This document shows, one piece after another, positions 58,599 through 64,000 of a stretch of 64,000 bases of DNA (within the stretch, counting starts at the first letter, position 1; every line of letters begins with the position of its first letter). Under the pieces are notes generated by a model that worked only from the letters and a program-made list of their open reading frames with translations, was not told the DNA's origin and ran no database searches. Origin of the DNA: Plumapathes pennacea (taxonomy: Eukaryota; Cnidaria; Anthozoa; Antipatharia; Myriopathidae). The stretch covers positions 447,615 through 511,614 of the forward strand of contig OZ038465.1 in NCBI GenBank assembly GCA_964036295.1, read 5' to 3'. The position numbers and the translations under genes were made by a program.

Positions 58599-58776
58599 AA
58601 CATTATTGTAAACAAGCCTCGGACTGATTCCACCACATGGCGCTGTTACTTCAAACGGCAGCACAAACAAAGATTATGACGTTATTGTAAACAAGCCTCG
58701 GACTGATTCCACCACATGGCGCTGTTACTTCAAACGGCAACACAAACAAAGATTAGAACATTATTGTAAACAAGGA
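58561..58776 (+). repeat. 79-bp tandem repeat spanning the channel's stop codon, ~2.7 copies
   Basis: gcgctgttacttcaaa starts at 58561, 58640 and 58719. The first copy encodes the last residues, GAVTSNGSTNKD, and the TAG stop. The second copy has TAT at the equivalent stop and the third regains TAG. Confidence 0.9.
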
Positions 58777-58845
58777 TTAACGTGATCTTGCTTTGAGCAA
58801 CTGCACAGACAAACTCTGTCAAAAAACAATTATTTATCTCAAACT

Positions 58846-58851
58846 TTTATT
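58846..58851 (-). terminator. polyadenylation signal of the dynein gene
   Basis: AATAAA on the minus strand, 148 bases past the dynein stop codon, within the 400-bp gap to the convergent channel gene. Confidence 0.55.
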
Positions 58852-58998
58852 GACAAATGCACAACTTCATCACTCAGGTGCATTGCAGGAGAACAAGTAT
58901 GAAATATCTTAAGTGTACACGTTTAAAGCGAGAAGAGCAGGATTGATACTAAATCCAGACTATTTGGGTGCGGTTACTTTATTTACAACAGTCTTTAT

Positions 58999-61900
58999 CT
59001 ATTCATTAAGCTGACAGAGCAGCGCTGTTCCCTTTTCGATCCAGAAAGCCGACGACAGGTCCGTGGGAAGATTGACGGCCACAACAAAGTTTGTAGAGTG
59101 TCCTGTTAAACAAGATAAATAGGTTTAGTTTACAGGTTTGAACGAGACAAGTGGTTTAGTTTACGAGACAAAAGTTTAAAGAAACAAAATTTTATAGGGA
59201 AAACTATAAAGCTTAGCCTACGAACACGGTCGACTCAATCTTTGTGATGATTTAAAAAGTGAAGCAGTTGGTAGTTCAGGGCCTCCCCATTGTAATGCAC
59301 ATATACCCAATTTTGTAAGTTCCGTCAGACTGACGAAACAGTTGTAATTAAAAGTCATTTTTAGCCGACTAGATGCAGTCTACTAACTGGCAAGACCAAA
59401 GCTTCGCATGAGTTGTTAAAGATGAAACTTCACCAAGTTATAATAACCTTTACACACACAACACAAACATACCAGTGGTGGAGAGCACGCCCGCGCGAGC
59501 AGATGTTTTGTACAGCGGACACTTGTAAAGTGAGGGGTCTGGGGTGTAGTTCATTCTGGGCTCCATGTGTAACATGGAAAGAGGCTAAAAATAGACCAAA
59601 AACAACGACGTCAGGGTTCAACCGACAACACACCTGCCCTCTGAAACGCAGTACAAATTCAATTTGTCTGTCTTTGCCATAGCAGCCATGGAGAAGAACG
59701 CTGTCCATTCCCATGTCCCTCTCCCCCAACGCTCCCATATTAACTTTTTTTCCAGACAGAAGTTCCTACACCTTGAGGGCAAGCTGAGGCTAAACACTGC
59801 AAAGAGCGCGTCACTTCAGTTTAGCTGAGGTGTAAAGAGTTGACCCCTTCTTAATTTGAGTCAGGTCAGGAGGTTTTAAGACAGCCAGCCTTACCGGGTT
59901 CATTTCTCCGTAACGCGCGTCTCCTAGCAACATTCTGTCGTCGTCCCAGCGTGCCGCGTCCACAAACAGCCCGTGCACCAGAACGCCGTCTTCCGGTTTT
60001 TCCACTTCCGTGTCCATCTCCAGCGACTCGCCGTGCACAGTCTGGGCCCGAGCTTCACTCACTTCCTCTTGGAACCGGAAGTGCTCCAGCACGTTAAAAT
60101 GGAACGACAGCTGGTCAATTGGCAGGTTGTACTTGCGGGCGTGGTTTTGTAGCGTGCCCGTAAGGAAACCTGGGAAGATTTGAAATTGGATTGAAACGAC
60201 CAGTTATTTGGACAACATTGAACGCGACATCAATCAAAACAATACGACATTAACAAAAACAAAAACAAAAACAACAAGACGATAAGTAAGAAAAACAAGA
60301 ACTAAAGAAGACGAAAAAAGAAACAATGACAACAACAACAACGAGAACAACAAAACACATAAATAACGCAAATTTGGCCTTACCTTGAGGGAAAAAGAAT
60401 CCTGATATCCAGAAAGATACGGGAGGACCATGGACGATCCATTGCTGTTTGAGTGAGAAGGGTTAAAACAAAGACTGCAGGTTATACACTGTAAAAAACT
60501 GCAGTAATAACCCAAGCAGATTCCCTTTGACTTTCGTTATAGCAAGCTATTTGGGAAATACTCAAAGGAAAAGCTTTCGACTTGAGACTTGCGACCGTCA
60601 AATGCTTCTGTTTCAGAGAAACTCCAACGTTGAAACTCGAAAAATGAACAACCATCGTACTTACGTCAACAAAAGTGCAACGCAACACTAAGTCCTTGAC
60701 CCAGGACCCCAGCGGCTTGAGGGAAGGGTAGGCTGCGTTGGCCCACATCGTGGGAACCTGGGACGGAGCAACAAATATATTAGAAAATAGAACAATAGGA
60801 ACTCAGAAATGACTCTAGTCTTTACCAAAGACTTACGAACATGATCACTCACTCATCCACGCTGTACATTCATGAATTCAGTCAATGACTCAGTTGGTCA
60901 CGAAGTCAGTCACACTATTAACCAACTTAGTAGTTCAGTCACGTGACTCACCTGGTTATTCAAAAAGTTGGTGTAGACTTTATCCAGCTCCAGTGACATG
61001 ACCACCAGACCCTTGATAGCCTTCTGCAGCTGCTGCAGCGAGGTCTGCACGAATAGAAGAAAGAAACGTATAAACTATAACACGCACACGCACACGCACA
61101 CAAACATGCACACGAGCACGAGCACGAGCACGCACACGAACATTCACATCACACACGAACGAACACAAACATTCACACACGCACGGACATTCGCATTCAC
61201 ACACGCACGAACATGCACACGAACACACGTACGAACATTCGCATTCACATACGCACGAACATGCACACCAACACGAACCTTGATCACTTTGAGGAGCGCG
61301 TTGAAGCGATCAACCTCTTGACCCAGTACTGTGGTGAGCGAGTTGAGTCGTCCCTTCTGATCAGTCTGACGGAAAAAGAAACATTTAAAAGTGTCTAGAT
61401 GTAACAAACAATGTGGGTCTAATACTGGTAATTAGGTCTTTACGGATTGAAAGTACGAAACTGCTAAATTTAACAAACGTGACAATTATCGGGCCATGAG
61501 CATTGTGTGACACTTAGCTCAACTGATCTGTCACTAAAGAAATCTGTCGAGAGCAACTAGTCCCTACACAAGACATCAGTACAGTAGGCACTCATCTCAC
61601 CTGGAACAAGGACTTGTCGGCTTTTTCCATGTCCAGGGAGTCTGGAAGTTTAGAGAGAATGCTCTCTGCCAGCTCGTACACTATCTCATCGCTGGTTTTA
61701 CCGCCGCCTCCACTAGCCAGGCGAGGCTGCACCTCCAACACAGAGTTAATCAATGTATTGGTCTCTTGAGTCTGCAAACAAACAAACGAACAAAAAACAA
61801 AAATACGATAAATTTGGTGAATGCTTTCTCGTGATCGCCGTCGTAATCATCATCATTGTCACCACCATCATTATCATCATCATCATCATCATCATCATCA

Positions 61901-62970
61901 CCACCACCACCATCATGATCATCATGATCATCATGATCAGCAGCAGCACAGCCAACGACGAAAGTAATATTAGCAACAAACTAGGAACGCTGTACACACC
62001 TGGAAAGCAATGTTGGCGTTCACATGCATGTTGAAAACTTCAGGTTCATCAGCGAGGGGCAGCGTGTCGATGTATTCTCTGTATTCTTGAATGCTGTCGA
62101 GGCCCGGAGGGAAGTAAATGCCTGCAAACACAAGATGTCAGCCTTCAACAAGCCACCTTGTGATGTATAAATATAGAACATTGCCGACTTTACCTGAATC
62201 AGAAAACTTGTAGTTATCTTCTAAGATCTTTGGGGAAAAGAACCTGTTCAAGATTGTGGTGAGACAGCGCTGGTCCCACGCATCAGTCACACGACCTCCA
62301 TACGTGATCTGCGAAAACAAGCAAACTCCAATGAACGTACGTTCAGGCAGTTACAGCGAGAAATGAGAATTAGGGTCAAAAGGAAAAGAGCGGTCGACTC
62401 ACCCATCCAGTGATGAAGGTCAAGGCATCCCAAGGAATTTGTCCGTCAGACATGAACATCTTCAAGTTGTCCAGTGCGCACATACGGTCCGAGTCATTAA
62501 ACTCGTACTAAGATAACAAAATAAATGAAAGTTAACCGAGCGAGGAAACAGTATACTACTACCTAACCACAATCACTTCTGTTTAACCAAACTACTTAAC
62601 TGTTCAACTAGAACAAACCAGACTCCGTTAACATCTACGCCACCACTACTTCTGGAGTATAATCACAATCACAGCCACATTCACACTCACAAGGATCTGG
62701 CAACAAATTCCAACAGCACTAACTAATGATCAAAGTTACCTTGATATTCCAACCGAGCGGCCCAAATTTCTTCCTTTCCTGTATAATGGCATGGAAGAAG
62801 CAAACACCGAAAACCAACTTCCGCCACGTCACACCAAGAACTGAAAAGTTAACAACAACGTCGACAAAGAATCCGCAGTTCATATATATGTGCTTTCTCA
62901 TATATAAATCGTACCAACAACAACAACAACAACAACAACGAAGACGACAACAATAACATAAAAAGGAATG

Positions 62971-63017
<47 letters not shown>

Positions 63018-64000
63018 AACAATAACAACAACATATGTAGAGGGCCAGAAAATTACTTTCCTGGCGACTGAGCATGTTGACCAGCAGGAGAGAGGTTTAA
63101 AGAATGAGAGAATTTTTGATGAGACAGACAGTCGACAATTACTTAGAGAGTATTTTTTATGAAGTACTTTCAGTAAACAGTGTTATGTGTGGTGTACTTA
63201 ATGCAGTAAATATTGTATATGGAGTATTTAATGGATATTGTTGTGTATGGAGCACTTAATGGAGTAAATATTGTTGTGTGTGGTGTGCATTGTTGTGTAT
63301 GGAGTACCTAATGGAGTTAATATTGTTGTGTATGGAGTACTTACTGTGGTTCTCAAACGTATCAGATGTCAGTTCACTGAAAGCTCTCTTAGTGTTAGCG
63401 CGCAGACCTTTCGGCGGTTCGTTCGTCACTTTCACGCTGTTCTGTAGTACGGTGACCGGGAAGCTCTTGGTGGGCATAGAGCTGAGGAACAGTCGGAAGT
63501 CTTCGTGCACTTTCGCGTCCGGTGCCGACAACTCTTTGATTGTGGTTTCCATGGCCAACATCCACGACGCTGCTAAGTGACAATTCTGTGAATACAAAAC
63601 AAAAAATGTCAGCGGGGAACTTTCACGGGCTTTGAACCAAAATGTGAGCAAGAATTTGCCCAGAAAGTGAGTGTAAAAACTATGATCAGTTGCCTCACGT
63701 TTCCGAGCAACACGCACCTGAAGAAATACCCAGTCCCCGCTCTTTGTCGCATTTGCAATCATCCGCTCGGCAACAGGCCCCTGGCCCTGACCAAGAGAGA
63801 TGGCCTGGATCCTACGGAAAATGCCAGATTCAAAAAATGTTTTGTGGAGTGAAGAGAAGATCCAGCAAGACAAATGTTACCTGTCTGTGTAGCTCATCTC
63901 ACGTGCAAATCTCAAGAAGGCGTTCATGGGGTCTGAGCCGGTGGACAAGATAAAGATTAAGGGTGTGGTGGAGGATACGTCATTGTACAAGACGGGAAGG
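58999..64000 (-). CDS. DNAH6: axonemal dynein heavy chain, DNAH6-like, C-terminal 630 residues
   Basis: Fifteen minus-strand exons join in frame: 64000-63881 (cut by the window), 63811-63718, 63585-63345, 62840-62740, 62507-62403, 62308-62194, 62121-62000, 61771-61601, 61365-61279, 61044-60952, 60757-60665, 60444-60384, 60169-59895, 59584-59473 and 59102-58999. They cover AAA6 ([28 protein letters not shown]) and the linker [19 protein letters not shown]. Next come YEFNDSDR and [12 protein letters not shown], then the dynein C-terminal domain ([55 protein letters not shown]). [12 protein letters not shown] and [11 protein letters not shown] favour DNAH6, a single-headed inner-arm motor of cilia and flagella. 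ATPase core AAA1-4, stalk and tail lie beyond the window. Confidence 0.93.
61080..61278. repeat. imperfect (CACA/ACGA)n microsatellite in dynein intron
   Basis: Cycles of cacacgaac and cattcacac make up most of the intron between the exons at 61044 and 61279 and generate spurious frames on both strands. Confidence 0.85.
61846..61941. repeat. (ATC)n microsatellite in dynein intron
   Basis: Runs of atc/acc triplets, with tcatgatcatgatcatgatc near the end, inside the intron between exons at 62000 and 61771. Confidence 0.85.
62910..63033. repeat. two (CAA)n microsatellites in dynein intron
   Basis: caacaa runs at 62910-62938 and about 62969-63033 sit in the intron between exons at 63345 and 62840. 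The poly-Thr, poly-Gln and poly-Leu frames they create are not genes. Confidence 0.9.

Noticed and set aside
59430-59738. A 102-aa minus-strand protein starting [13 protein letters not shown]
   Set aside because: It overlaps the dynein exon 59584-59473 in the wrong frame; the correct frame reads [16 protein letters not shown] and joins both neighbouring exons in phase.
60980-62000. Cys/Val-rich and His/Thr-rich frames over the CA-rich and ATC repeats
   Set aside because: Intronic microsatellites of the dynein gene. Real exons on the minus strand end at splice sites on either side.
62849-63034. Poly-Leu, poly-Cys and poly-Thr proteins
   Set aside because: Frames of (CAA)n microsatellites in a dynein intron.

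Overview
The window looks like nuclear DNA from an animal, most likely an anthozoan cnidarian such as a reef coral. I infer this from intron-containing metazoan genes (two voltage-gated K+ channels, a Boule-type RNA-binding protein, an axonemal dynein heavy chain, a secreted ENDOD1-like nuclease), from low gene density, and from transposon relics of types I associate with coral genomes. There are no bacterial operons, no CRISPR array and no rRNA genes.

Layout. Bases 1-27 kb are accessory DNA: a two-frame coiled-coil gene, a broken zinc finger/tyrosine recombinase/Myb gene, a TTAA-flanked DNA transposon carrying a Mutator-like transposase fragment, duplicated copies of a small secreted-protein exon, Helitron-type termini, several MITEs, a foldback element with a 12-bp minisatellite in its arms, and two arrays of the 9-bp satellite CCTATAGAR split by a 2.1-kb insert. 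These are followed by hAT and LINE fragments. At 27.3-30.4 kb lies a complete 4-exon ENDOD1-like nuclease gene on the + strand. At 38.5-33.0 kb lies a complete 4-exon Shal/Kv4 channel on the - strand. At 43.1-44.8 kb lies a 2-exon Boule-like RRM gene on the + strand. From 45.6 to 51 kb there is a satellite with a monomer of about 355 bp, followed by another Helitron-type copy. At 56.1-58.6 kb lies a 3-exon Shal-related channel on the + strand whose S6 gate motif is altered. From 64.0 down to 59.0 kb lie the last 15 exons of a DNAH6-like axonemal dynein heavy chain on the - strand, running off the window edge.

How the genes relate. The two K+ channels share the same phase-2 intron inside the selectivity filter and the same tetramerisation-domain zinc motif, so they are paralogues. 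The second has features expected of a modulatory rather than a conducting subunit. The Boule-like and dynein genes belong to germline and ciliary/flagellar biology. I see no operon-like cooperation: this is an ordinary eukaryotic gene neighbourhood heavily invaded by repeats. Exon boundaries were read by eye from splice consensus and reading-frame continuity, and family names rest on recognised motifs, not on a search.
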